This document shows positions 33,144-42,026 of a stretch of DNA of 49,730 nt, piece after piece. The stretch is taken from assembly GCA_002364215.1 (NCBI GenBank), contig DEXQ01000002.1, forward strand, positions 39,150-88,879. The letters are read 5' to 3'. The stretch's first letter is position 1. The number at the start of each line of letters is the position of its first letter. The position numbers and the translations under genes were made by a program. The stretch is from Aequorivita sp. UBA3180. Lineage in GTDB: Bacteria; Bacteroidota; Bacteroidia; Flavobacteriales; Flavobacteriaceae. Below the pieces are notes generated by a model that made no database searches, was not told the origin of the DNA, and saw only the letters and a list, made by a program, of their open reading frames with translations.

Positions 33144-34925
33144 TTGAAGAGGGGGAGAAGTTTTTGGAATGAACTAAAACGGCGCAATGTAATAAAGGGG
33201 GCCATTTCCTATTTAGTGGTGTCGTGGCTCCTTATTCGCATTGCAGCCCTGCTAAAGGACATTTTAGAAATGCCTCTTTGGATTTCCAAAAGTCTATTCT
33301 ATCTGCTTTTAATAGGTTTTCCAATATATTTATTGCTTACTTGGGTTTTTGAATTTACACCAACTGGTTTAAAGCGAACCAGTAAAGTAGCCGAATCTGC
33401 TTCCATTCGAAAAAAGACTGGAAAAAAACTCAATAAAATTATAATTGGAATATTAGCGCTTATTCTTGTTGTTCTGGTTATTGACAGGTTTATTATAACC
33501 GATAAAAAACGTGAAAATACTTTTGCCACCCCTGCAATAGCAATGAATTCCAAAACCATTGCGGTACTTCCATTTGAGGATTTTTCTGAGAAAAACGACA
33601 ACGAATATTTTGCGGATGGGCTTACAGAAGAACTTCTGAATTTATTATCGCAGATCAAAAATCTGAAAGTTACTTCCCGCACCTCAACCTTTTCGTTTAA
33701 AGATTCAGAACTCCAGATTCCTGAAATTGCAGAAAAACTAAACGTTACGTATGTCTTGGAAGGTAGCGTGCGCAAATCTGGAAACCTACTTCGTATTACC
33801 GCACAGCTTATTGAAGCAAAAGAAGATAAGCACCTATGGTCTGAAACGTATGATAGAAATATGGATAACATATTTGCAATACAGGACGAGGTCTCAGAAG
33901 CCGTGGTAAAAGCACTGGAGCTAAATCTGCTGGATTCAAAACCGCTTCCGAAGTCCAAAAAAACCAATCCCGAAGCCTATAAACTTTATTTGCAGGCCGT
34001 GCACGCATATAATTTTTCCAGCGATGAACAGAAACTGGTAGAAGCTGTTGCTCTAGCCAAACAAGCACTGGAAATGGACAGTAAGTACGTGCCGGCCTGG
34101 CTGCTGCTTTCAAGAGTGTATGAAACCCAGGCCAACAATGGAACCCTAGGTTTTAAGCAGGGCTATACTTTAGCAAAGGATGCTGCAAAAAAAGTATTGG
34201 AAATAGACCCCGAAAATGCATTGGCCTATGCATATTTGGCAGATTATGAATTAAGCTATGACTGGAATTTTACCAAAGCCCAACAATTAAATGCAATAGC
34301 CCTAAAACTGGACGGCTCTAATCCCGAAATAATAAGCCTTACATCTACGCTTGCACTGGCTTTGGGCAAGGTGGATAGTGCCGTTAGACTTCAGGAATAT
34401 TCAGCAAGTTTAGACCCCCTAAATCCCGACTCCTATTATCAGTTGATGAATGCATATTATTGCGCAGACCAGTTAGACAAAGCCGTGGCAGCTTCCAAAA
34501 AGTGTATAGAATTACAGCCCAATCGCTATGCCGTGCATTATTATTACGCGCGTATCTTATTGCAGCAAAACAGAACTGAAGCCGCTTTGGAAGCTATTAA
34601 AAGAGAAGAAGATGAAGGATGGAGCCTGCAAATTTATGCCGACATATATTATAAATTGGGCGATATGGAAAAATCTAATGCCTATATGCAGGAACTTATT
34701 GCAAAATACACTAATGATATGGCCTATCAAATTGCAGAAAGCTATTCCTTTAGAAATGATACCGAAAATGCTTTTAAATGGTTGGATAAGGCATACGAAG
34801 TACACGATGTGGGATTGAACGAAGTCTTGTCTGAACCTCGCTTTAGAAATCTGCACAACGATAAAAGATGGCAAAAATTTATTGACAAAATGGGCTTCCC
34901 TATAACTGATAACGGCACACCATGA
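33144..34925 (+). CDS. TolB-like/TPR membrane protein (1)
   Basis: This 593-residue protein has NELKRRNV at the start, three membrane segments (about 18-36, 48-66 and 96-114), a TolB N-terminal-like domain (IAVLPFEDFSEKNDNEYFADGLTEEL, later YVLEGSVRKSG) and then a chain of TPR repeats to the end. The start codon is TTG at 33144. No ATG is available, and the paralogue downstream aligns from the same place. Such proteins resemble adenylate-cyclase-associated sensory proteins without the cyclase. The role is unknown. Confidence 0.85.
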   Translation: MKRGRSFWNELKRRNVIKGAISYLVVSWLLIRIAALLKDILEMPLWISKSLFYLLLIGFPIYLLLTWVFEFTPTGLKRTSKVAESASIRKKTGKKLNKIIIGILALILVVLVIDRFIITDKKRENTFATPAIAMNSKTIAVLPFEDFSEKNDNEYFADGLTEELLNLLSQIKNLKVTSRTSTFSFKDSELQIPEIAEKLNVTYVLEGSVRKSGNLLRITAQLIEAKEDKHLWSETYDRNMDNIFAIQDEVSEAVVKALELNLLDSKPLPKSKKTNPEAYKLYLQAVHAYNFSSDEQKLVEAVALAKQALEMDSKYVPAWLLLSRVYETQANNGTLGFKQGYTLAKDAAKKVLEIDPENALAYAYLADYELSYDWNFTKAQQLNAIALKLDGSNPEIISLTSTLALALGKVDSAVRLQEYSASLDPLNPDSYYQLMNAYYCADQLDKAVAASKKCIELQPNRYAVHYYYARILLQQNRTEAALEAIKREEDEGWSLQIYADIYYKLGDMEKSNAYMQELIAKYTNDMAYQIAESYSFRNDTENAFKWLDKAYEVHDVGLNEVLSEPRFRNLHNDKRWQKFIDKMGFPITDNGTP

Positions 34926-36673
34926 ACCTTAATGATTTTTTTAACGAGCTAAAAAGAAGAAACGTCTTTAAAGGCACGGTTTCATATTTGGTATTTTCTT
35001 GGGTTCTGCTTCAGGTTATAGCTATACTCACCCCTATCATCAATGCTCCCGTTTGGTTTGGAAAAATGATTTTAATTATTTTGATTGTTTTGCTCCCGGT
35101 ATGGGTCTGTATTTCATGGTTTTTTGAAATTACGGCAGACGGTATCAAAAAGACCAAGAATGTTCCAAAGGAAAAATCCATTGCCAAAAAAACGGGACAG
35201 AAACTCAATACCTTCATTATTGCCTTTTTAGCATTGGCGATAATTTTATTGTTTGTAGATAGGTTTCGGTTGCGATCCCAAAAAAATGAACCCACCATTG
35301 CGCTGGAGACGAATCCTGAAAAATCCATAGCTGTTTTGGCGTTTTCAGACATGTCGCCTGACAATCAGCAAGGTTATTTTGCAGATGGTTTAGCAGAAGA
35401 GGTGTTAAATTCCCTTGTTAAGATAAACGAACTGCAAGTTACTTCGCGCACATCAGCCTTTTCATTCAAAAATAAAGCAATGGGCTTGCCAGAAATAGCA
35501 AAAGCATTAAAGGTGGCATACATCCTGGAAGGCAGCGTACGCTCACAGGACAGCATTATAAGGGTAAGTGTAAACCTGGTTGAGACAAAGGGCGACAATA
35601 ATATTTGGTCACAGACTTGGGAAAAAGAGTTAAAAAACATTTTTAAGATTCAAAATGAAATTGCCAAGGCAGTAGCTGAAAATCTTCAATTGCGTATTTT
35701 GGATAAAATAATTCCGAAGGTAAAAGAATCAAACACCCAAGCCTACACCTTGTTTTTGGAAGGTCGTTATATATTTCACAATAACTATGACGATTCATCT
35801 TTGCTAAAAGCTGAACAATTATTGAAAAAATCTTTGGCTATGGATTCCACATACGCTCCGGCCTTAATAACGTTGGGCAATATTTACCACACAAAAAATA
35901 ATTTCGGAATTATTAATTATGAAGAAGCTAAAAAGCTAACCTATCAAGTTGCAGAAAAAGCAATAAGAGCAGACAGCACCTATGCGGAAACTTATGCCTT
36001 TCTGTCTTTATTATCTTTGGAATACGAAAATGATATTGGTAAAGCTGGAAGACTTGCTGAAAAAGCTTTGCGTTTAGAAGCCCATAATGAAACCGCTTTG
36101 CACAGGGCTTCAGAAGTAGCGCTTCTAAGGGGCAATACCGAAGAGGCCATTGCTATCCATAAAAAAGTAATTACGCTGGATCCTATAAATGCTGGTAATT
36201 ATTACAGTTTAGCCAACACCTATTATATGGCGAAAAACTTCAAGGATGCCGAAATAGCCATAAAGAAATCCATTGACTTAAATCCCAATCAAGATGTTGC
36301 GTACTCATTATATGCGCTAATACTAATGAACCAGAAACGTTATAATGAAGCCTTAGAGGTCATTAAGAAAGAACCTTTGGAAGGGTTTAGGCTTCATGTA
36401 GAGGCTATAGCCTACCATTTTCTGGGTGATAAGGAAAAATCCAATTCCGCGTTGACTAAAATGATCAATGAATATGAAAAAGCATGGAGTTTTCAAATTG
36501 CGGGAACTTATGCAGTGCTCCAAGACAAAGAAAAAATGTACTATTGGTTGGAAAAAGCACGGACATACAATGATCTTGGACTCATCGAACTACCGAACGA
36601 ACCTATGTTTGAAGCCTATAGGAACGAGAATCGCTTTAAGGAATTTATGAAAAAATTAGACTATAAATATTAG
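34922..36673 (+). CDS. TolB-like/TPR membrane protein (2)
   Basis: This is a 583-residue paralogue of the preceding gene with the same order: NELKRRNVFKG, three membrane segments, the TolB-like domain (IAVLAFSDMSPDNQQGYFADGLAEEV, YILEGSVRSQD) and TPR repeats. The ATG overlaps the previous TGA (ATGA), so the two are an operon from a tandem duplication. They may form a heteromer. No effector domain is present. Confidence 0.85.
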   Translation: MNLNDFFNELKRRNVFKGTVSYLVFSWVLLQVIAILTPIINAPVWFGKMILIILIVLLPVWVCISWFFEITADGIKKTKNVPKEKSIAKKTGQKLNTFIIAFLALAIILLFVDRFRLRSQKNEPTIALETNPEKSIAVLAFSDMSPDNQQGYFADGLAEEVLNSLVKINELQVTSRTSAFSFKNKAMGLPEIAKALKVAYILEGSVRSQDSIIRVSVNLVETKGDNNIWSQTWEKELKNIFKIQNEIAKAVAENLQLRILDKIIPKVKESNTQAYTLFLEGRYIFHNNYDDSSLLKAEQLLKKSLAMDSTYAPALITLGNIYHTKNNFGIINYEEAKKLTYQVAEKAIRADSTYAETYAFLSLLSLEYENDIGKAGRLAEKALRLEAHNETALHRASEVALLRGNTEEAIAIHKKVITLDPINAGNYYSLANTYYMAKNFKDAEIAIKKSIDLNPNQDVAYSLYALILMNQKRYNEALEVIKKEPLEGFRLHVEAIAYHFLGDKEKSNSALTKMINEYEKAWSFQIAGTYAVLQDKEKMYYWLEKARTYNDLGLIELPNEPMFEAYRNENRFKEFMKKLDYKY

Positions 36674-36674
36674 T

Positions 36675-37250
36675 CTATATTTTCTTCACAAAATCAGTAA
36701 TTATCACAATCTGCTGCCCATCAACTTTGCCTTCAATGTATTTCTCGTTTTCATGATCGAGGGAAATTCTGCGCACTGCCGTGCCCTGTTTGGCTACCAT
36801 ACTACTTCCCTTCACTTTTAAATCTTTTATTAAAACCACAGAATCACCCGCTTCCAAAATAACGCCGTTACTGTCGCGGTGAATAACTGCATCTGCTTTT
36901 GCTTCTGCCACTCCAGCCTTAGCCCATTCTTTTGTCTCGTCTTCCAAATACATCATATCCAGCAAATCCTGCGGCCAGCCTTCAGTTTTTAATCTGTTCA
37001 ACATGCGCCACGCCATAACCTGCACAGCAGGAACGGTGCTCCACATACTATCATTCAAACAGCGCCAGTGATTGGGTTCAACTTTTTCGGGATCTTCAAT
37101 TTGTTCATTGCAAGTGTTGCAAATAAAAATGCTTGTTTCCGCCACATTTGTTGGAGAGCTTGGCACTTCATAAACATTTAAATTTTCTTCAGAACCGCAA
37201 AGTTCACATTTATTATCGCTTCGCTGTTGTAATTCTTTTTCTGAGATCAT
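36675..37250 (-). CDS. PhnA-family zinc-ribbon protein
   Basis: The ATG at 37250 (MISEKELQQRS) gives 191 residues. The zinc-binding N-terminus has CELCGSEENL and ICNTCNEQ, and the C-terminal PhnA domain has ADAVIHRDSNGVILEAGDSVVLIKDLKVKGSS. The family is labelled alkylphosphonate-related for historical reasons only. A TATATTTG -7 box lies on the minus strand at 37267-37274. Confidence 0.83.
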   Translation of the reverse strand: MISEKELQQRSDNKCELCGSEENLNVYEVPSSPTNVAETSIFICNTCNEQIEDPEKVEPNHWRCLNDSMWSTVPAVQVMAWRMLNRLKTEGWPQDLLDMMYLEDETKEWAKAGVAEAKADAVIHRDSNGVILEAGDSVVLIKDLKVKGSSMVAKQGTAVRRISLDHENEKYIEGKVDGQQIVIITDFVKKI

Positions 37251-37367
37251 TTTTTTAAAATTTGTGCAAATATAAACTATTCTGCTTTGAGTTAAGTCGA
37301 GCACTTCGCCTGCGCTCAGCATGACAAGGTTGGAATTTGGAATTTGCTATTTAGAATTTTCTGACCT

Positions 37368-37407
37368 CTACATTTGTAGAATTAAAATTTTTGTTCTACG
37401 TTTGTAG
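37368..37407 (+). promoter_or_regulatory. Double BlaI-type operator overlapping the promoter
   Basis: CTACATTTGTAG (37368-37379) and CTACGTTTGTAG (37396-37407) are two near-identical dyads. The second contains the -7 box TACGTTTG (37397-37404). The TTTG of the first (37373-37376) lies 20 bp upstream as the -33 element. A dimeric regulator bound to both would cover the whole promoter of the regulator-peptidase pair. Confidence 0.75.
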
Positions 37408-37424
37408 AATACAAATATATTTCA

Positions 37425-37793
37425 ATGATGGCTTTATCAAATTCCGAAGAACAATTAATGCAGATTTTGTGGAAGCAGGAACGCGCTTTTATGAAAGATT
37501 TAGTTGATGCGTATCCTGACCCAAAGCCAGCAACAACAACTGTTGCCACACTTTTAAAGCGAATGCAGGATAAGAAGTTTGTAGATTATAAACAACTTGG
37601 GCGCTCTCGTGAATATTTCCCATTGGTGAAAAAGAAGGATTACTTTTCAAAACACGTTAATGGGTTGATTAAAAATTTCTTCAATAATAGTCCGTCGCAG
37701 TTTGCTTCGTTTTTTACCGAAGAGACCAATCTTTCCAAAAAAGAGTTGGAAGCGCTTAAAACATTAATCGATTCTGAAATTAAAAAGAAGTAG
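37425..37793 (+). CDS. BlaI/MecI/CopY-family repressor
   Basis: This 122-residue winged-helix protein has EEQLMQILWKQERAFMKDLV and TTTVATLLKRMQDKKFVDY, the DNA-binding region of BlaI/MecI. An AFFTEE-like dimerisation and cleavage region follows. In this family an M56 membrane protease inactivates the repressor. Here that protease gene starts 2 bp after the stop. The in-frame ATG at 37425 is followed directly by another at 37428. Two operators lie upstream. Confidence 0.92.
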   Translation: MMALSNSEEQLMQILWKQERAFMKDLVDAYPDPKPATTTVATLLKRMQDKKFVDYKQLGRSREYFPLVKKKDYFSKHVNGLIKNFFNNSPSQFASFFTEETNLSKKELEALKTLIDSEIKKK

Positions 37794-37795
37794 TT

Positions 37796-39184
37796 ATGGA
37801 ACTATATTTACTGAAATCCGCAGCCATTCTTGCCGTCCTTTTCGCCTTTTATAAAGTTGCTTTGGAAAACACCTCCATGCACACTTTTAAGCGTTTTTAT
37901 CTCTTCGGAAGTTTATTTGCCGCTTTTCTAATTCCGCTTATCACTTTTACCAGTTATGTGGAAGTTTCGCCCATCGTGCCCATTTATTCCGAAGTAACTC
38001 CGCAATTAAATTATACTGAAGTTGAACAAACCTTAAATTACTGGCCGTTCGTGCTTTGGGCGATTTATGGCTTGGGAGTGCTGTTTTTCAGCATTAAATT
38101 TTTCAGAAATCTTTTTGGATTAATCCAACAAATTCGGAAAAACCCAAAATATAAAAACACCCCTTTTATAAATGTGCTTTTAAAGGAAGCTATAATTCCG
38201 CACACATTTTTCAACTATATATTTCTGAACAAAAAGCAATTCGAAAACCGTGAAATACCGCAGGAAGTCATATTTCACGAAGAAACCCACGCGCGCCAAA
38301 AACACAGTTTGGACATTATTTTTGTTGAAATATTGCAGATTGTGTTTTGGTTCAACCCGCTGTTCCATTACCTTAAAAAAAGCATCAAACTGAACCACGA
38401 ATTTTTGGCAGACCGTGCCGTTTTGAAAGCCGGCGCAGAAACCTCAGCATATCAAAAAATACTTCTTGCATTCTCATCTCCCGATAGCTATCGGGATGCA
38501 GCTACGCCTTCACTGGCGCATTCCCTGAATTATTCATCAATCAAAAAACGATTTACCGTTATGAAAACACACACTTCAAAAAGAGCCATTTGGCTTAGAA
38601 GCTTATTGATTTTACCGTTGCTATCTGTATTAATTTATGGATTTAGCACGAAGGAAGTTATTCAAAAGAACAATGAAACAACTGAATTAGTAAAGGAAAA
38701 AGCCACCGAAGCTGAATTGGCAGAATACAACAAATTAGCAAAAAAATACAACGCGGTTGACATTGAAGAACGAATCATCAAAAAGAAAGATTTGAAACGT
38801 TTGGAAACCATTTACCGTAAAATGACCGACGAGCAGAAAGCAAATGCAGAACCGTTTCCGGAGTGTCTTCCTCCACCCCCACCCAAACCTCCGAAAGTAA
38901 AAAAGGGCGAAAAAAGTGATATTCCACCGCCGCCGCCAGCCCCAAAGGTTTCTAAAACACCATCAGCAGAAAACGGAAACTTATATATGGCAGCCGAAGC
39001 ACCTCCTGCTCCGAATCCAGACCCAGTGGAATATATTAAAGAATTGGGGAAACGGGGAGCTACTTTTTACATAGGCCCCCATAAATACAGCACAGATGAA
39101 GCGATTGAAATGGTGAAAAAAAGCACGAACGATGTTACTATAGATGTAAGCCAATATCCGATAGTTCATTTAGGCGGATGCTAA
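37796..39184 (+). CDS. M56-family BlaR1-like membrane peptidase
   Basis: This 462-residue protein has four or so membrane helices, the zinc motif HEETHARQKHS near residue 161 in a cytoplasmic loop, and FNPLFHY after it, as in BlaR1/MecR1. The C-terminal part outside the membrane is Lys/Glu-rich and then Pro-rich (PPPPPKPPK, PPPPPAPK), unlike the penicillin-binding sensor of BlaR1, so the signal is not beta-lactam. An 18-bp palindrome (38479-38496) is inserted in frame and encodes part of SPDSYRDAA. Confidence 0.9.
   Translation: MELYLLKSAAILAVLFAFYKVALENTSMHTFKRFYLFGSLFAAFLIPLITFTSYVEVSPIVPIYSEVTPQLNYTEVEQTLNYWPFVLWAIYGLGVLFFSIKFFRNLFGLIQQIRKNPKYKNTPFINVLLKEAIIPHTFFNYIFLNKKQFENREIPQEVIFHEETHARQKHSLDIIFVEILQIVFWFNPLFHYLKKSIKLNHEFLADRAVLKAGAETSAYQKILLAFSSPDSYRDAATPSLAHSLNYSSIKKRFTVMKTHTSKRAIWLRSLLILPLLSVLIYGFSTKEVIQKNNETTELVKEKATEAELAEYNKLAKKYNAVDIEERIIKKKDLKRLETIYRKMTDEQKANAEPFPECLPPPPPKPPKVKKGEKSDIPPPPPAPKVSKTPSAENGNLYMAAEAPPAPNPDPVEYIKELGKRGATFYIGPHKYSTDEAIEMVKKSTNDVTIDVSQYPIVHLGGC
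38479..38496. repeat. Palindromic repeat inside the M56 gene
   Basis: TCCCGATAGCTATCGGGA is a perfect 18-bp palindrome that I recall as a frequent repeat in Flavobacteriia genomes. It falls in the coding sequence in a low-conservation loop just before the LAHSLNYSSIKKRF segment, and keeps the frame open. Confidence 0.65.
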
Positions 39185-39211
39185 ATTAATCACCAAATAT
39201 TAGTTAAAAAA

Positions 39212-39243
39212 AATGCTTCCAAAATTTATAGTTTGGAAGCATT
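39212..39243. terminator. Bidirectional terminator
   Basis: AATGCTTCCAAA (39212-39223) pairs with TTTGGAAGCATT (39232-39243). A-run before and T-run after. It separates the converging M56 and M1 peptidase genes. Confidence 0.85.
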
Positions 39244-39260
39244 TTTCTTTGTTGGAATTT

Positions 39261-41195
39261 TTAAAGTTTATTCCAAGTGTCGTTCAAAACATTTACATCG
39301 GGCAGCATTTTATTGGGATCCAAAACCACGCGTTGTACCTGTTTGGTCGTTTTCAAAAGATGCGTCCAGCTATTGCCGCGCTGCCAAATTTCAACGGGAA
39401 GCGAGATTTCTTCTTTTGAATTGTCATCATAAATCACTTGAAGCTGCACCGGCATTGGGATTTGTCCGTCGTTTTCAACTGTAATCAAGTAATTTCCGCT
39501 GTAAGATTTCACTTCAGAAATACCCAAATCTATGTTGCCGTTGCCGTAAAACCACCCTTTCCAAAACCAGGAAAGATCTTCGCCCGCAACGTTTTCCATA
39601 TGGTTGAAAAAATCGTTTGGCTGTGGATGTTTGTAAGCCCACGTTTGGATGTAGCTTTTAAAGGCATTGTCAAAACGTTCCCCTCCCAAAATATATTCGC
39701 GAAGCAAGTAAAGACCCACTGCGGGTTTGTAGTATGCGGTATATGCCAAATTCATAGAATTGGCCACATCGGGATAGGTATCAATACTTTCGCGGTTTTC
39801 GTACGTTAAATAGCGCACTATGTTTTTCGGGTTATCGGTAGTTGTCGGGAATTCACCATTGTTAAAAGCCTCGGTACTATAATGGTTTATAAAAGTGTTG
39901 AAACCCTCGTCCATCCACGGGTAGCGGCGCTCGTTGCTGCCCACGATCATAGGGAACCAGTTGTGGCCGAATTCGTGATCGGTAACGCCCCAAAGATCCT
40001 CGCCCTTACTTTGGTAGTGACAAAAACTAACGCCGGGATATTCCATACCGCCCACGCTTGCCGCTACATTTATTGCATTGTGATAGGGATAAGTAAAATA
40101 TGTTTTAGAGTAAAACTCAACCGAAGCTTTTGTGAATTCCGTTGAGCGCGACCAAGCGTTTTTACCGTCGCTTTCCTTTGGGTAAACTGATTGTGCCAAT
40201 CCTGTTTTGCCATCGCCAAGATTCATGCGCGCTGCGTCCCAAATAAATGCTTTGGAAGCGGCCCAGGCCACATCACGGGTGTTTTCCATTTTAAAATGCC
40301 ACGTAAGGGTGCCATCGGTTTTAGTGTGTGCCACTGGCTTTCCAACTTCCTCCGGTTTAATAATATAAACTGTTTTGTCACTTTTTTCGGCCTGAGCCCA
40401 ACGTTCCTGTTGTTCCTTGGTAAGTACCTCCTTTGGATTTTGTAAAACTCCGGAAGAAATTACGGTTTGGCCCGCAGGAGCGGTAATCATTACCTCATAA
40501 TTTCCATATTCGCAGTAGAATTCGCCTGCGCCCAAATAGGGGTCTGTATTCCAGCCAACCACATCATCAAAAACCGCAACTCGAGGATACCATTGTGCAA
40601 TGGCGTAAATAGTGCCATCTTTTACTTCCAGTCGGCCCATGCGGTCCATTCCCTCCACGGGAACCTTAAATTTGAAATCCATTTTTATTTCAACTCTACC
40701 TCCTTTAGCTTCCAAAGGTTTATCCAACCAAAGTTGCATACGCGTATCGGTAATTATATGTTTTGAAGAAGTTCCGGTCTTGGTTTTTGCCGAAACATTT
40801 TTCAACTCAAAACCACCTTCCACGTCGCCACTGTAACGATTGCCCTGAACTGGAGTTGTCAAAGTTCCTCGGGAGTTTTCAGTGAAACGGTTTTGTTCAA
40901 GATATAACCAAATAAAATCTAAGGTCTCCGGACTATTATTTGTGTAATATATAGTTACATTTCCTGAAACCGTGTGCGTTTTATCATCAAGCGTGGCTTC
41001 CAAATTATAATCGGCCGAGTTCTGCCAATATTCCGGCCCTGGTTTTCCCGAAGCGGTACGGTAAACATTACCTTGTCTGTATGAAAAATTATCAAAAAGA
41101 TGTTGGTTGTCTTGTTTTACTTCCTGTGCAAATAATGTAAACGAGATTGTTGTGAGAAGCAGTGAAACCAAAAAACTGCAGGTGAAATATTTCAT
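39261..41195 (-). CDS. M1-family metallopeptidase (aminopeptidase N-like)
   Basis: This 644-residue exported protein has a signal peptide (SFLVSLLLTTISFTLFAQ, about 7-24). The catalytic HEFGHNW (near residue 407) is followed by a Glu in WMDEGFN about 18 residues later, and GGMEYPG is the exopeptidase loop. The N-terminal beta domain is intact. Expected in the periplasm or on the cell surface as an aminopeptidase. It is a housekeeping gene that bounds the chromosomal block before the tRNA hot spot. Confidence 0.92.
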   Translation of the reverse strand: MKYFTCSFLVSLLLTTISFTLFAQEVKQDNQHLFDNFSYRQGNVYRTASGKPGPEYWQNSADYNLEATLDDKTHTVSGNVTIYYTNNSPETLDFIWLYLEQNRFTENSRGTLTTPVQGNRYSGDVEGGFELKNVSAKTKTGTSSKHIITDTRMQLWLDKPLEAKGGRVEIKMDFKFKVPVEGMDRMGRLEVKDGTIYAIAQWYPRVAVFDDVVGWNTDPYLGAGEFYCEYGNYEVMITAPAGQTVISSGVLQNPKEVLTKEQQERWAQAEKSDKTVYIIKPEEVGKPVAHTKTDGTLTWHFKMENTRDVAWAASKAFIWDAARMNLGDGKTGLAQSVYPKESDGKNAWSRSTEFTKASVEFYSKTYFTYPYHNAINVAASVGGMEYPGVSFCHYQSKGEDLWGVTDHEFGHNWFPMIVGSNERRYPWMDEGFNTFINHYSTEAFNNGEFPTTTDNPKNIVRYLTYENRESIDTYPDVANSMNLAYTAYYKPAVGLYLLREYILGGERFDNAFKSYIQTWAYKHPQPNDFFNHMENVAGEDLSWFWKGWFYGNGNIDLGISEVKSYSGNYLITVENDGQIPMPVQLQVIYDDNSKEEISLPVEIWQRGNSWTHLLKTTKQVQRVVLDPNKMLPDVNVLNDTWNKL

Positions 41196-41290
41196 TAGTG
41201 TTCAGCTTTAAAAATAAACGGCTAATGTACTAAATGCTATGTAAAAATGCTGTTAAAGAATTGTCATTGCGGAGGTAAAAGGGCATAAAA

Positions 41291-41314
41291 AAAACCTCCA
41301 AAAAAAGGAGGCTT
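41291..41314 (-). terminator. Native terminator of the tRNA-fMet locus
   Basis: On the minus strand AGCCTCC, a T-rich loop and GGAGG are followed by eight T. It lies after the first tRNA 3' piece and differs from the terminator carried by the two later copies. Confidence 0.7.
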
Positions 41315-41320
41315 TCTTAG

Positions 41321-41378
41321 TAGCGGGAACAGGACTCGAACCTGTGTCCGCCGCGGCGGATATAGGCTTGACGAGCTA
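41321..41378 (-). pseudogene. tRNA-fMet 3' remnant, copy 1
   Basis: The minus strand reads TAGCTCGTC (D-arm end of initiator tRNA) at 41378-41370. A foreign AAGCCTATA plus the palindrome TCCGCCGCGGCGGA (41347-41360) sit where the anticodon arm should be, and then comes an intact T arm and acceptor (CACAGGTTCGAGTCCTGTTC, then CCGCTA). It cannot fold as a tRNA. The stop codon TAG of the GIY-YIG gene is the first three bases of the D-arm piece. Confidence 0.75.
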
Positions 41379-41630
41379 TTCAAAATGTACGTTTTTGGCG
41401 ATCCATTCCCTTCCGACGCCCGTCTTTAGGTATTTTTCAAAACACATGGCCTCATTTTTGGTCTTAAAAAAACGTACGAAGACCACGCTCCAGGGCCTAT
41501 AACGGACTGTCCAACCTTTTTCCGAAAGTGCATTATGCGATTTAAAACGTTCGATCAGGTTTGAGGTATAGCCCTTATAAAGTTTTTTCGTTTTAGACGA
41601 AGCCAGTATGTAAACCACGTATTCTTCCAT
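41376..41630 (-). CDS. GIY-YIG nuclease, copy 1
   Basis: This 84-residue protein is a single GIY-YIG domain: VVYILASSKTKKLYKGYT (5-22) carries both Tyr motifs, and NLIERFKSHN the catalytic Arg. A Glu follows in the EAMCFEKYLK helix. It belongs to the short UPF0213/GIY-YIG group common in Flavobacteriia. It differs from copy 2 at 7 of 84 residues. It ends exactly on the tRNA remnant and probably moves with it. Confidence 0.9.
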   Translation of the reverse strand: MEEYVVYILASSKTKKLYKGYTSNLIERFKSHNALSEKGWTVRYRPWSVVFVRFFKTKNEAMCFEKYLKTGVGREWIAKNVHFE

Positions 41631-41648
41631 CTATGCAAAAAACAAAAA

Positions 41649-41670
41649 AGCCCCAAGTTTCCTTGGGGCT
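41649..41670 (-). terminator. Terminator carried by the repeat unit (a)
   Basis: AGCCCCAAG and CTTGGGGCT enclose a four-base loop. The same 22 bases recur 356 bp to the right (42005-42026), showing that it is part of the duplicated unit. Confidence 0.8.
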
Positions 41671-41676
41671 ATGTTG

Positions 41677-41734
41677 TAGCGGGTACAGGACTCGAACCTG
41701 TTTCCGCCGCGGCGGATATGGGCTTGACGAGCTA
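41677..41734 (-). pseudogene. tRNA-fMet 3' remnant, copy 2
   Basis: Same layout as copy 1, 356 bp to the right: D-arm piece (41734-41726), palindrome TCCGCCGCGGCGGA (41703-41716), T arm and acceptor with one acceptor change (GGGTA for GGGAA on the + strand). It is not functional as a tRNA. Confidence 0.75.
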
Positions 41735-41986
41735 TCCAAAATGTATGTTTTTGGCGATCCATTCCCTCCCGACGCCCGTCTTGAGGTATTTTTCAAAACA
41801 CATGGCCTCCTTTTTGGTCTTAAAAAAACGTACGAAGACCACGCTCCAGGGCCTATAACGGATTGTCCAACCTTTTTTCGAAAGTGCATTATGCGATTTA
41901 AAACGTTCGATCAGGTTTGAGGTATGGCCCTTATAAAGTTTTTCCGTTTTAGACGAAGCCAGTATGTAAACCACGTATTCTTCCAT
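41732..41986 (-). CDS. GIY-YIG nuclease, copy 2
   Basis: This is the second copy of the 84-residue GIY-YIG protein with both Tyr motifs and the Arg intact. The differences from copy 1 (for example Lys15 to Glu, Tyr21 to His, Asn59 to Lys) are scattered and no frameshift is present, so selection or recent duplication has kept both open. Its stop TAG also overlaps the D-arm remnant. Confidence 0.9.
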   Translation of the reverse strand: MEEYVVYILASSKTEKLYKGHTSNLIERFKSHNALSKKGWTIRYRPWSVVFVRFFKTKKEAMCFEKYLKTGVGREWIAKNIHFG

Positions 41987-42004
41987 CTATGCAAAAAATA
42001 AAAA

Positions 42005-42026
42005 AGCCCCAAGTTTCCTTGGGGCT
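42005..42026 (-). terminator. Terminator carried by the repeat unit (b)
   Basis: This is identical to 41649-41670 and lies between GIY-YIG copy 2 and the third tRNA 3' piece. Confidence 0.8.
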
